64,000 nt of DNA from Pantoea cypripedii (GCF_002095535.1 NZ_MLJI01000001.1:441602-505601); one strand, 5' to 3'. Shown: positions 8,491 through 16,350, counted from the first letter of the stretch. Numbers and translations are program-made. Notes: generated by a model from the letters alone, not told the origin.

Positions 8491-9086
8491 GCCAGCATAA
8501 TCTTTCTCAGGCCACCACGGCCATTCTGTCCTCACTGCTGATGGACGTCAAAAACGGCAATATCCGCCGCTGTGAGTCACTGGGTATGTCGGTCGAGGAA
8601 ATCCGCGCGCTGAGTCATCTGAGTCTTGATGAACTGCACTACCTCAGCCAGTCACACGTTTCTGTGCTTGATGTCACCCTGAACCATGAAAACTTCTGGC
8701 TGATGCTGAATCAGGCACGCAATGAGCAGAAGCGCTTCATGATGATTGACCGCGCACTGGAGCTCGGCGGTTCGATGGAGCTGATTGACAGATACTTCGG
8801 TCTGTCTCCTTCCGAGGTGAGTGCCCGCCGCCGTCTGATGGGCATTGAATCGCGGCAGGGGCGAACCCAGGCCCTGACAGAGCCACAGGACGCTGCGCTC
8901 TGGGCTGAGTGGAAAGCGGCCGGTTTGTCATCACCTGACTCCCACCAGGCGCTGGAAGCGATGATGCTGGCGGCTGAGCAACTGGGTCTTTCCCTGACAG
9001 CCGTATGGAGCCGGGTCTGCCAGTGGTGTCGCGAGGCGAATGCCGCCGGCCGCCGGGCTGAACCCCCTGTGCGTAAGGAGGCCTGA
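8487..9086 (+). CDS. DUF2857 domain protein (ICE replication module)
   Basis: Encodes 199 residues with a GTG start overlapping the preceding stop; TATCAGGAGG is the ribosome-binding site. It matches the DUF2857 type found in SPI-7/PFGI-1 elements: an N-terminal helical part (SSLLMDVKNGNIRRCESLGMS), then MIDRALELGGSMELIDRYFGL and LSPSEVSARRRLMGI, the last resembling a helix-turn-helix. A regulatory or DNA-binding role is inferred. It is coupled to the next gene. Confidence 0.75.
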   Translation: MSQHNLSQATTAILSSLLMDVKNGNIRRCESLGMSVEEIRALSHLSLDELHYLSQSHVSVLDVTLNHENFWLMLNQARNEQKRFMMIDRALELGGSMELIDRYFGLSPSEVSARRRLMGIESRQGRTQALTEPQDAALWAEWKAAGLSSPDSHQALEAMMLAAEQLGLSLTAVWSRVCQWCREANAAGRRAEPPVRKEA

Positions 9087-9316
9087 TGGAGATGGGTGAT
9101 TTTTCTCCCCGCCAGCAGGTATCGCCGGCAGTCCGCCGCCGTGCGCAGCAGCTGTTCCGCGCGGCATGCTGCGGACAGAAGGTGTTCAGTCGCCTGACCA
9201 TGAACGGCTACCTCAAGATAGATGTGGGGCCGTTCTGGCGCATTCTCAGCAAGGATGGCGGCCGGCAGTGGTGGCTGATGGATCATGAGACCTACAACCG
9301 TGAAATACGCCGGTAA
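9086..9316 (+). CDS. Small ParE-like protein of the ICE
   Basis: Encodes 76 residues starting on the stop of the DUF2857 gene, with AAGGAGG upstream. The core (IDVGPFWRILSKDGGRQWWLM, broken here by its tryptophans) resembles small ICE proteins with a ParE/RelE-like toxin fold that occur at the same place. No partner antitoxin is obvious next to it, so toxicity is unproven. Confidence 0.55.
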   Translation: MEMGDFSPRQQVSPAVRRRAQQLFRAACCGQKVFSRLTMNGYLKIDVGPFWRILSKDGGRQWWLMDHETYNREIRR

Positions 9317-9336
9317 CGGATTGCCGCTGATGACCA

Positions 9337-9365
9337 CACAGTGCCGGGTTTATCCCGGCACTGTG
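9337..9365. promoter_or_regulatory. Perfect 12-bp stem-loop upstream of the STY4528-like gene
   Basis: CACAGTGCCGGG, loop TTTAT, CCCGGCACTGTG. It lies between two co-oriented genes and is followed 17 bases later by the ribosome-binding site GAGGAGA. With no T run it is not a simple terminator; it may be an operator or an mRNA structure that sets the level of the replication protein. Confidence 0.5.
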
Positions 9366-9394
9366 CTGTCTCAGGCAGAAGAGGAGAGCATAAA

Positions 9395-10624
9395 ATGACC
9401 ATTCCCGCCGACAGCATCGTGGCGCACACGCTCGCTAGAATGCAGCAGAATCTTGAGCGGCGCGTCGATACGGGCGATGTCAGCCAGGAGCGCAGCGGGC
9501 TGCTGTTCATGGGGAACGTGCACGATGCGTTCCCGCGCAGGCTGTTTCTGGATACACGCCTGTCACCGCTGGATAAAACCGCCTGGGTGATGATAAGGCT
9601 CTACGCCCAGCAGAATGAGGGCGCCATCTTCCCGACCTACGATGAGCTGCAGGTTCAGCTTGCCTCCGCGCATTCAGAGAAAGCCTCCCGGGACACTGTG
9701 AGCCGCGTTCTGCTGATGCTGCGCCTGACCGGCTGGCTCAGCCTGTGTAAGCGGGTGCGCGATGACCGGGGGCGTGTGCGGGGGAATATCTACGCACAGC
9801 ATGATGAGCCGCTGGGTTACCGTGACGCCGAAACCTTCGATCCGGGCTGGCTTAAGCTGGTTGAAGAGAGCTGCCTTAGTCGTAATAAAGCGGTCCGCAT
9901 GACCGCGCTGGCCGTGGTGAATGACATACTTCAGGACCCCGGAATGCGTCACCGTCACAGCCGCCTGTCCCTCATCGAAAGCCGCCTGGGCGCGCCGTCC
10001 ACGCCTGAGCAGATGGTCAGTCAGCGCCGGGCTGTGTACCGGAGTCCGGAATCCGGACTCAGTCAGAAAAGCGCCAAAAATACCGCGGGATCACTGAGTC
10101 CGGAAAACGGACTCAGTACCCCGACAGCGGATAAAACACAGAGTCCGGAATCAGGACTCAGTCTGAAATCAGGGAGTTACACCGGAGTCCGGAATCCGGA
10201 CTGTAACGTACGTTCTTTCACACAGAGTGTGAATAAAAAAACGTACGTACCGGGTGAAGAACATTTTCTGCCTGACGATTTTGTGAACGGACTGAACAGC
10301 GAGGACCGGCAGATGCTGACCACACAGATGGCCTCACTGCCTGAGGCGGTGGCGAAGACGCTGGCTGACATGCTGCGTGAGCAACTGCGGCTTGGCAGAC
10401 TGAAGAACCCGGTGGGCTGGCTGTTCACGATGCTGCGACGTGCCCGGAGCGGTGAGCTGAACCTGCCGGAAGCAGCACCTGCCGGTTCCGGCAGCAACAA
10501 TCCACAGACAACCGGTACGCGTGCTGTACCGGCAGCAGCACTGCCTGTTCAGCCTGCCAGAAGGCCTTCCCGGGATGAGGTCAGGGCGATGATCGAGAGC
10601 ATACGACAGAATGTTGGCCGATAA
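9395..10624 (+). CDS. STY4528-family ICE replication protein
   Basis: Encodes about 409 residues. The start at 9395 is set by GAGGAGA eight bases upstream. The N-terminal ~170 residues contain a predicted winged-helix region (LSPLDKTAWVMIRLYAQQ, then SRDTVSRVLLMLRLTGWL). The middle carries repeated SPESGLS-like units (residues ~215-270). The C-terminal part (ALPEAVAKTLADMLREQ-like helix, then NPVGWLFTMLRRARSGEL) is typical of the family. STY4528 proteins are found next to replication genes of SPI-7-like islands and are thought to be initiator-like. The 3' end is partly duplicated downstream. Confidence 0.78.
   Translation: MTIPADSIVAHTLARMQQNLERRVDTGDVSQERSGLLFMGNVHDAFPRRLFLDTRLSPLDKTAWVMIRLYAQQNEGAIFPTYDELQVQLASAHSEKASRDTVSRVLLMLRLTGWLSLCKRVRDDRGRVRGNIYAQHDEPLGYRDAETFDPGWLKLVEESCLSRNKAVRMTALAVVNDILQDPGMRHRHSRLSLIESRLGAPSTPEQMVSQRRAVYRSPESGLSQKSAKNTAGSLSPENGLSTPTADKTQSPESGLSLKSGSYTGVRNPDCNVRSFTQSVNKKTYVPGEEHFLPDDFVNGLNSEDRQMLTTQMASLPEAVAKTLADMLREQLRLGRLKNPVGWLFTMLRRARSGELNLPEAAPAGSGSNNPQTTGTRAVPAAALPVQPARRPSRDEVRAMIESIRQNVGR
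10040..10205. repeat. Iteron-like palindromic repeats inside the STY4528-like gene
   Basis: Four copies of GAGTCCGGAATCCGGACTCAG or close variants start near 10042, 10099, 10140 and 10184; variants have AAACGG or ATCAGG in the second half. Each unit is nearly palindromic and encodes SPESGLS or similar. The family keeps such units elsewhere, so they may serve as DNA sites as well as coding sequence. Confidence 0.65.
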
Positions 10625-10638
10625 ACCGGCGGTTAAAA

Positions 10639-10671
10639 TTTAATCTTGCTGCCAGTGGCAGCAAGATTAAA
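10639..10671. repeat. Palindrome 1, 16-bp arms
   Basis: A perfect palindrome centred on 10655 with core CTTGCTGCCA-G-TGGCAGCAAG, extended by AAT/ATT on each side. AAAAAACGTAC follows. It is 15 bases after the stop of the STY4528-like gene and shares its core with two more palindromes at 10929 and 11016. Confidence 0.75.
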
Positions 10672-10680
10672 AAACGTACA

Positions 10681-10915
10681 AAGGATAACTCCTGGCAGAA
10701 TGAGTAACCCTGTAGGCTGGCTGTTCACGATGCTGTGACGTGCCCGAAGCGGTGAGCTGAACCTGCCGGTTCCGGCAGCAACAATCCCCGGACAGCTGGT
10801 ACGCGTGCTGTACCGGTGGCGATCATCCCTGTGCAGCCTGCCAGAAGGCCTTTCCGGGATGAGGTCAGGGCGATGATATAGAGCATACAACAGAATGTTG
10901 GCAGATAAACCGGTG
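10681..10915 (+). pseudogene. Decayed duplicate of the 3' end of the STY4528-like gene
   Basis: This segment repeats the last ~230 bases of the gene ending at 10624: CCTGTAGGCTGGCTGTTCAC, the AGCGGTGAGCTGAACCTGCC stretch, GTACGCGTGCTGTACCGG and ACAGAATGTTGGC all recur in order. It has stop codons (GCTGTGACG where the gene has GCTGCGACG) and deletions, so it is not translated. It arose by tandem duplication that also copied the adjoining palindrome. Confidence 0.78.
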
Positions 10916-10928
10916 GTTAAAATTTGAG

Positions 10929-10949
10929 CTTGTTGCCACTGGCAACAAG
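10929..10949. repeat. Palindrome 2
   Basis: CTTGTTGCCA-C-TGGCAACAAG, a perfect 10-bp-arm palindrome followed by TATGTTTTTT. On the plus strand the T run could make it a weak terminator. Same core as palindromes 1 and 3. Confidence 0.7.
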
Positions 10950-11015
10950 TATGTTTTTTGAGCAGTGCAGATCTGGCAAGTTAAAAGTGGCTCTTAATTT
11001 CGATTAAAAAGTGAC

Positions 11016-11036
11016 CTTGTTGCCAGTGGCAACAAG
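11016..11036. repeat. Palindrome 3
   Basis: CTTGTTGCCA-G-TGGCAACAAG followed by ATTAAAAAACGTAC, the same flank as palindrome 1. It lies about 110 bases upstream of the TIGR03761-like gene and could be an operator or part of a replication origin. Confidence 0.7.
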
Positions 11037-11145
11037 ATTAAAAAACGTACTAATGATAATTTCCTGTAGTTAATTATGAGTTTCACATTGTTGGTCATGC
11101 ATGTGATTCAGGACTATGCCAGCTCTTCTTAACTGAATACAGGCG

Positions 11146-11874
11146 ATGACAACGATGGCAGAAAAGCAAAAACGGGCCGGGGCCCTCCAGTCCGAACTCC
11201 ATATCGAACTGCATACCAACTACGCGATAGGTTTATGGGAGGGGCGCAAACGGGAGAGCCGGGAGGATGGTAAAAAAGGAAAGCAGCCGATTATGGGCAT
11301 GCCCCAGTTCCTGTACCGCGCTACGCTCATTAACAAAGACTCCATCCAGAACGATCCCTGGGCAGATATGGCTATGCTGGCTCTGGAGGAAAAAATTGAG
11401 TATGCCGGCAGGCAAATGAACTCTCTGATTGCGAGCCTGGACAAACAAATGAGCTTTATCCCGGCGGGTGTGACTATCAGCGATGCTCAGGCGGCGGAAC
11501 CTCTGGACTTGACCGTTTTCAGCGGTACTCCGCTGGGGTATCGATGCGTATTTCTGCTGATGGGGTTCGATCAGTTTGCCAAAAAAGTCCTCCAGGCGGC
11601 GCATTATGGTGTCATTTCACGCACGCAGCGCTATGAACTGCTGGGTGATGGCAGCCGGCTTCTGCGTGAAATTTACGGATGTGTGCTGCGTTATCGCAAA
11701 ACCGGCGTAACACGTCTGGATGCGGTGGAGAATAATGAAGTCTGGCAGAAAGCCTGTCAGGAGGTGGGTGAGCCCGATCGTGCTGTCCTGCTCGGAGAAA
11801 AACGCTCAGCATTTTCCCCGCCTGTTAATGAAGCGAGCGTGAACCTGCTGCGCCTGCGTTATCAGGCAGTCTGA
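11146..11874 (+). CDS. TIGR03761-like ICE protein (PFL_4669 family)
   Basis: Encodes 242 residues. It matches the family of ICE proteins found between the replication gene and topB: a charged N-terminus (IGLWEGRKRESREDGKKGKQ), FLYRATLINKDSIQNDPWAD, and LMGFDQFAKKVLQAAHYG, RYELLGDGSRLLREIY toward the end. Function is unknown; its conserved position suggests a role in replication or processing of the element. The start may be ATG 11146 or the in-frame ATG at 11155. It is 17 bases upstream of topB. Confidence 0.78.
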   Translation: MTTMAEKQKRAGALQSELHIELHTNYAIGLWEGRKRESREDGKKGKQPIMGMPQFLYRATLINKDSIQNDPWADMAMLALEEKIEYAGRQMNSLIASLDKQMSFIPAGVTISDAQAAEPLDLTVFSGTPLGYRCVFLLMGFDQFAKKVLQAAHYGVISRTQRYELLGDGSRLLREIYGCVLRYRKTGVTRLDAVENNEVWQKACQEVGEPDRAVLLGEKRSAFSPPVNEASVNLLRLRYQAV

Positions 11875-11891
11875 GTCGCAGGAGGCAGGTT

Positions 11892-13904
11892 ATGCGTCTT
11901 TATATCTGTGAAAAACCCTCTCAGGGGCGCGATCTGGCCGGTGTTCTCGGTGCCACCCGACGCGGTGACGGCTTTCTGGCAGGCGCGGGCGTTACCGTCA
12001 CCTGGGCGGTGGGGCACCTGCTCGAAACCGCCCCGCCGGAGGCTTACGGTCAGCAGTACGGTCAACCCTGGTCATTGTCTGTATTACCCATTCTGCCCGC
12101 CCCCTGGCAGGTTGTTGTCAAAAAAGAGACACAGGATCAGTTCAAAGTCATCGAGCGGCTGCTGCGTCAGGTTGACGACGTTGTCATTGCCACTGATGCT
12201 GACCGTGAGGGGGAGGTCATTGCGCGCGAGTTGCTGGATTACTGCCGCTGGGAAGGCCTGGTGCAGCGACTCTGGCTGTCTGCACTGGATGAACTCAGCA
12301 TCCGGACGGCGCTTCAGGATCTGCGTCCCGGTCAGGCCACGCTAGGAATGTATCACGCCGGACTGGGGCGCGCCCGGGCCGACTGGCTGATAGGCATGAA
12401 TCTCTCGCGCCTTTATACCCTGCGCGCGGCAGAGGCGGGTTTTGATGGCGTGGTTTCGGTCGGCCGGGTGCAGACGCCGACGCTGGCGCTGGTTGTCCGG
12501 CGGGACCGGGAAATCGCTTCCTTTGTGCCGAAACCTTACTGGCAGGTTAAAGCGATCATTTCCGCCGCTGGCCTCACCTTTCCGGCGCAGTGGGTGCCGG
12601 CTAAGGTGTATACCGACGAGGAAAAGCGCTGTGTTCACCAGAACATTGCGCAGCAGGTGGCGCAGCTTTGCCGGCAGACAGGTCACGCAGTGGTGACAGA
12701 ATGCGACACAAAGCGGGAAAAAGCTGCCGCGCCGCTGGCTTTTTCTCTCGGGTCTCTGCAGCAGGCATGTGGCAGGTTGTGGGATATGTCCCCGCAGCAG
12801 GTGCTGGATACTGCCCAGAGCCTGTATGAAAAGCACAAGGCGACGACCTACCCCCGCACCGACTGCGGTTATCTGCCCGAATCCATGCGTGAGGAGATTT
12901 CCGGCGTGCTCGATGCCATCGGCCGCACCGACCCGGAATGTTCGCCGGTGCTGGCCCGCCTCGACAGAACCTTTGTCTCGCGCATCTGGAACGACAAAAA
13001 AATCACGGCACACCACGGTATTATCCCCACCCGCAACGCGTTTCAGCTGTCCGCACTAACGGAAGCCGAGCGTAACGTTTATCTGCTCATCCGCCGTAAC
13101 TATCTGGCCCAGTTCCTGCCCCTGCACGAGTCTGATATCACCCGCCTGCAGTTTGACATCGGCGGACAGCTGTTCCGCACCACGGGGCGGACGGAGGTCA
13201 TTAAGGGCTGGAAAGCCCTGTTTGAAAAGGCCGGTGATGATGAGCCGCAGGAGGAGGATGACGCGGCAGTGGCCCTGCCGCCGCTTGCCCGGAATGACCG
13301 CTGCGCCGTGACCGGTGCGGAGGTGACGCAGCTGATGACCCGCCCGCCGGCGCACTACACCTTTGCCACGCTGATTGGTGCCATGATGAACGCGGCAGCA
13401 TTCGTCACCGACATCGCACTGCGTAAAGTGCTTAAAGACAACGCAGGCCTGGGCACCGAAGCCACCAGGGCGGGTATTGTTGAGCAGTTGCTGAACCGAC
13501 GCTTCATTGAGCGGAAAGGCAGCAAGGTCATGACGACCGAACTGGGCGCCGATGTGATCGATGCCCTGCCGCCCCAGCTGACCGAGCCGGGCATGACGGC
13601 ACTGTGGGAGCAGGCGCTGGACGAGGTTGCCGCCGGGCGCATGTCACTGGAGGACTTCCTGCATCGGCAGGCTGGCTGGACGCGCAACCTGGTCAGCCTG
13701 GGGGCACAGCAGCAGGTCCGCATCCGCGTGCCCCCCACGCCTCCCTGTCCGCTGTGCAGCGGGAAAACGCGCCTGCGTAAGGGGGAGAAAGGCGAGTTCT
13801 GGAGCTGCCTGCGCTATCCGGCATGCAAAGGTGTCATCAACATCGGCAGCACCAAAAAGAAACGTCCGCGCAGGGCTAAGTCTCCTGAATCAAAGAAGAA
13901 TTAA
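11892..13904 (+). CDS. topB: DNA topoisomerase III, ICE type
   Basis: Encodes 670 residues of type IA topoisomerase. The Toprim domain starts at residue 1 (CEKPSQGRDLAGVL), with the metal site in ATDADREGEVIARE near residue 105. The active-site tyrosine is in TTYPRTDCGYLPE near residue 320. A C4 zinc finger (CPLC, then CLRYPAC) lies near residue 620, followed by a basic tail. It passes single strands and decatenates DNA; in ICEs it is thought to help replication or resolution of the transferred strand. GGAGG precedes the ATG. Confidence 0.92.
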   Translation: MRLYICEKPSQGRDLAGVLGATRRGDGFLAGAGVTVTWAVGHLLETAPPEAYGQQYGQPWSLSVLPILPAPWQVVVKKETQDQFKVIERLLRQVDDVVIATDADREGEVIARELLDYCRWEGLVQRLWLSALDELSIRTALQDLRPGQATLGMYHAGLGRARADWLIGMNLSRLYTLRAAEAGFDGVVSVGRVQTPTLALVVRRDREIASFVPKPYWQVKAIISAAGLTFPAQWVPAKVYTDEEKRCVHQNIAQQVAQLCRQTGHAVVTECDTKREKAAAPLAFSLGSLQQACGRLWDMSPQQVLDTAQSLYEKHKATTYPRTDCGYLPESMREEISGVLDAIGRTDPECSPVLARLDRTFVSRIWNDKKITAHHGIIPTRNAFQLSALTEAERNVYLLIRRNYLAQFLPLHESDITRLQFDIGGQLFRTTGRTEVIKGWKALFEKAGDDEPQEEDDAAVALPPLARNDRCAVTGAEVTQLMTRPPAHYTFATLIGAMMNAAAFVTDIALRKVLKDNAGLGTEATRAGIVEQLLNRRFIERKGSKVMTTELGADVIDALPPQLTEPGMTALWEQALDEVAAGRMSLEDFLHRQAGWTRNLVSLGAQQQVRIRVPPTPPCPLCSGKTRLRKGEKGEFWSCLRYPACKGVINIGSTKKKRPRRAKSPESKKN

Positions 13905-13919
13905 TCCGCCGACTCCGAT

Positions 13920-14190
13920 TGCGGGTCGTCAGGGGCTTTGCTATTGTGACCCCGGCTCTGAAGCCGCACCCCGTGACTGCGGGTTCCGTCAGCATCTAAT
14001 GCATGTGCTGGCGGAATACAGTCTGACCGGTCCCGTCCACACCTGAACGGGAGCCGGTAAGGCACAAAAACTCCGTGAAACCCGTGCCGGGCCCTTTCAG
14101 CCTGCGGAGCCACTGCGTTACGCAGATTAACCTCAGGTCGATGGTGCAGACCTCAGAAGGCGGTGCCGCAGGGCACCGCTTTTTTATTTT
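13920..14190 (+). ncRNA. Possible structured RNA ending in a strong terminator
   Basis: A GC-rich, gene-free stretch after topB with several short inverted repeats (CCGTCAGCA/TGCTGGCGG near 13986-14016, CTGCG/CGCAG near 14113-14125, AGGTC/GACCT near 14135-14152). It ends in a textbook terminator at 14160-14190. There is no plausible peptide. It may be a small RNA or the long 3' UTR of topB; no known family is recognised. Confidence 0.35.
14160..14190 (+). terminator. Rho-independent terminator downstream of topB
   Basis: Stem GCGGTGCC / GGCACCGC with loop GCAG, followed by TTTTTTATTTT. Confidence 0.88.
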
Positions 14191-14288
14191 GGTGTACTGA
14201 TGATTTTTTGCACGCTGCGGCGTTGACAACCGCAGCGCCAGAATGAATGATAATGAGGCTTATCGTTGTCGTTCCGACAACTGCCAAT

Positions 14289-14372
14289 GCCTGGGTGATT
14301 TGAGACAGGCGCCTTCGGGTAATCACAGCCAATGCCACATTAACCTGAGAGTGGCGCCTTCGGGTGGTTTAA
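14289..14372 (+). ncRNA. Two tandem pseudoknots resembling the STAXI RNA motif
   Basis: Unit 1 (14289-14326) is GCCTG, GTGATT, TGAGA, CAGGC, a GCC-UUCG-GGT hairpin, then AATCAC. GCCTG pairs with CAGGC and GTGATT with AATCAC, so the stems interleave as a pseudoknot. Unit 2 (14335-14372) repeats the plan with different stem bases: CCAC/GTGG and AACC/GGTT, with TGAGA and GCGCCTTCGGGT conserved. Changed stems with kept pairing support a real structure. The STAXI motif is a tandem pseudoknot reported near ssb, topoisomerase, antirestriction and integrase genes, and this one lies between topB and ssb. The assignment is from memory of the motif. Confidence 0.65.
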
Positions 14373-14534
14373 ACCTGTTAACCTTTGCAAACAGGGACCT
14401 GATAACCAGGTTAAGGTCCATTTCACCAATTCAGCCAGTCGGCAACCCTTGCTGACCTCCCTGCGGGAAACACTTCCCGTACGGGACAGATGTTTCTCCG
14501 CAACCTGTTCAGTTTTTACTCCGGAGAAACCATC

Positions 14535-15029
14535 ATGACTGCAAACACTGCCACCCCTGCTTCAAACGACTCTGCTTCTGGTACTCAGCAGAAAAAAGAG
14601 TTTTTCAACCTTAACGTCAGTGGTATCGGCTATCTCAGTTCGATACGCCGCGTACAGGGCCCCAACGGCGAATTCACCTGCGCTGTTATCAATGCCCTGA
14701 CCGGTCCGACGGACAATGCGTCTTATACCCGTTTCGATGTCACCATCGCGGGAGCAGAGACCACCAAACTTATCAACCGCTGCCAGAAGGCCGTTGATGA
14801 AGAAGAAAAGGTGCTGACTGGCTTCGTGCTGAGCGGACTGAAAGCCGATGTGTTTACCCTGCAGTCGGGGGAGCACGCCGGTGAAAGCCGCCCTTCCCTG
14901 AAGGCCCGCCTGATTAAGGTGGAGTTCATCAAGAAAGGACAGGACGTCGTTTATCAGGCCCCCAATGCTTCCCAGACGCCGGAATCCGGTTCATCGGCTC
15001 CGAAAGAGTACGATGCGAACTCATTCTAA
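14535..15029 (+). CDS. STY4534-family ICE replication protein (DUF3577)
   Basis: Encodes about 164 residues; the ATG at 14535 follows CTCCGGAGAAACC. The sequence (FFNLNVSGIGYLSSIRRVQ, then EFTCAVINALTGPTDNASY, EHAGESRPSLKARLIKVEFI) matches the STY4534/DUF3577 family encoded next to ssb in SPI-7-type elements. A single-strand DNA or replication-fork role is assumed from context; the fold is probably OB-like. Ends with a low-complexity tail. It is likely co-transcribed with ssb 75 bases downstream. Confidence 0.82.
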   Translation: MTANTATPASNDSASGTQQKKEFFNLNVSGIGYLSSIRRVQGPNGEFTCAVINALTGPTDNASYTRFDVTIAGAETTKLINRCQKAVDEEEKVLTGFVLSGLKADVFTLQSGEHAGESRPSLKARLIKVEFIKKGQDVVYQAPNASQTPESGSSAPKEYDANSF

Positions 15030-15104
15030 GCGTCACGGACACACCACCGGAACACATCCCGGTGGGTGTGCTCCTCTCAACCCCATTCTTAAGAGGAAAT
15101 CATT

Positions 15105-15653
15105 ATGTCCGCACGCGGCGTCAACAAGGTGATTATTGTCGGTCACTTAGGGCAGGACCCTGAAGTACGTTACATGCCAAATGGTAATGCAGTGACCGGA
15201 TTAAATCTGGCCACATCTGAAACCTGGCGTGATAAACAGACCGGTGAAAACCGTGAAAATACTGAATGGCATCGTGTCGTGCTGTTTGGCAAGCTGGCTG
15301 AGGTGGCCGGTGAATACCTGCGCAAGGGTTCACAGGTGTATATCGAAGGTCAGCTGCGCACCCGAAAATGGACGGACAACAGCGGCACTGACCGCTGGAC
15401 AACCGAAATCGTTGTAGGGGTAAACGGAACGATGCAGATGCTGGGCGGTGGTCGTAACAACGGCACCAGTACCACTGGAAACAATGCGCCGTCAGGTCAG
15501 CAGAGTGGCTGGGGCGAGCCTCAGCAACCTCAGCAGACACCGTCAGCGCCACGAAATACGGCGAATGAGCCACCGATGGATTTTGACGACGATATTCCGT
15601 TTGCGCCGCTCGGGCTCAGTATCCCGAACCATGCGTTATACGCGATTTCATAA
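15105..15653 (+). CDS. ssb: Single-stranded DNA-binding protein of the ICE
   Basis: Encodes 182 residues. The N-terminal OB fold ([19 protein letters not shown], then [32 protein letters not shown]) spans residues 1-110. A glycine/glutamine-rich linker follows, then the acidic partner-binding motif MDFDDDIPF. In normal SSB the protein ends at that phenylalanine; here it continues for about 16 residues (APLGLSIPN and on) before the stop. SSB coats single-stranded DNA, and an ICE copy can serve during conjugative replication. AGAGGA precedes the ATG. Confidence 0.93.
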   Translation: MSARGVNKVIIVGHLGQDPEVRYMPNGNAVTGLNLATSETWRDKQTGENRENTEWHRVVLFGKLAEVAGEYLRKGSQVYIEGQLRTRKWTDNSGTDRWTTEIVVGVNGTMQMLGGGRNNGTSTTGNNAPSGQQSGWGEPQQPQQTPSAPRNTANEPPMDFDDDIPFAPLGLSIPNHALYAIS

Positions 15654-15657
15654 TACT

Positions 15658-15684
15658 AATGCCGGTTATTCCGGCATTTTCTTT
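15658..15684 (+). terminator. Rho-independent terminator after ssb
   Basis: AATGCCGG, loop TTATT, CCGGCATT, then TTTCTTT. It starts five bases after the ssb stop. Confidence 0.85.
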
Positions 15685-15789
15685 AACGATAACAGCAGGG
15701 TTGATTGAGCAGATCTGATCAATTTTGACTGTCACCCTTTTCTCTGACAGACTCAGGTGCTACCTCATTTCTGAGTTTCAGGAGGGATT

Positions 15790-16221
15790 ATGACAACCCG
15801 ATATGACAGTGACTTTTATGGCTGGACCAGAGAACAGGCAGATTTGCTGCGCTCAGGCAAGCTCGCACAACTGGACACTGTGAACCTTCTGGAGGAAATC
15901 GAAAGTATGGGCAACAGCCAGAGGAATGAGCTGGAATCCAGACTGGAGGTTCTGTTTCTTCATTTACTGAAGTGGACATTCCAGCCCTCCCACAGGGGAA
16001 AAAGCTGGCAGCTCACCATAGCAGAACAACGACGGAAAATTGAACGTCGCCTGGCGAAAAGTCCAAGTCTGAAACATGATCTGGATGAAATAGCCCTGGA
16101 TGCTTATGGTGATGCCATTTTGTCTGCGGCGCGTGAAACAGGCATGGATGAACATGTTTTTCCTGAGTCCTGCCCCTGGTCGGTTGAACAGGCAATGACG
16201 CATGATTTCTTTCCAGGCTGA
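15790..16221 (+). CDS. DUF29 family protein
   Basis: Encodes 143 residues. It begins with the DUF29 signature (YDSDFYGWTREQADLLRSG, LDTVNLLEEIESMGNSQ) and continues with a long charged helical region (RRKIERRLAKSPSLKHDLDE). DUF29 proteins are common in cyanobacteria and on enterobacterial mobile elements; function is unknown. CAGGAGGG precedes the ATG. It stands as a single gene between two terminators, so it is probably cargo rather than a core ICE gene. Confidence 0.82.
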   Translation: MTTRYDSDFYGWTREQADLLRSGKLAQLDTVNLLEEIESMGNSQRNELESRLEVLFLHLLKWTFQPSHRGKSWQLTIAEQRRKIERRLAKSPSLKHDLDEIALDAYGDAILSAARETGMDEHVFPESCPWSVEQAMTHDFFPG

Positions 16222-16240
16222 CTGATATACATCGATGATA

Positions 16241-16268
16241 AAGCCAGCTTTTTGCTGGCTTTTTTTTT
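16241..16268 (+). terminator. Rho-independent terminator after the DUF29 gene
   Basis: AAGCCAGC, loop TTTTT, GCTGGCTT followed by a run of T. Confidence 0.9.
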
Positions 16269-16350
16269 GGGTAATTCATTCCCATCTGGATGCCACTGAG
16301 CCAGCCGGATGTACTGCCACTGGGGCAGACTTTCATGTGTTTGCCGATAA

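Noticed and set aside
10639..11036. CRISPR-like array suggested by repeated palindromes
   Set aside because: Spacing is irregular (284 and 87 bases), the repeats are palindromes, and the intervening sequence is a gene duplicate.
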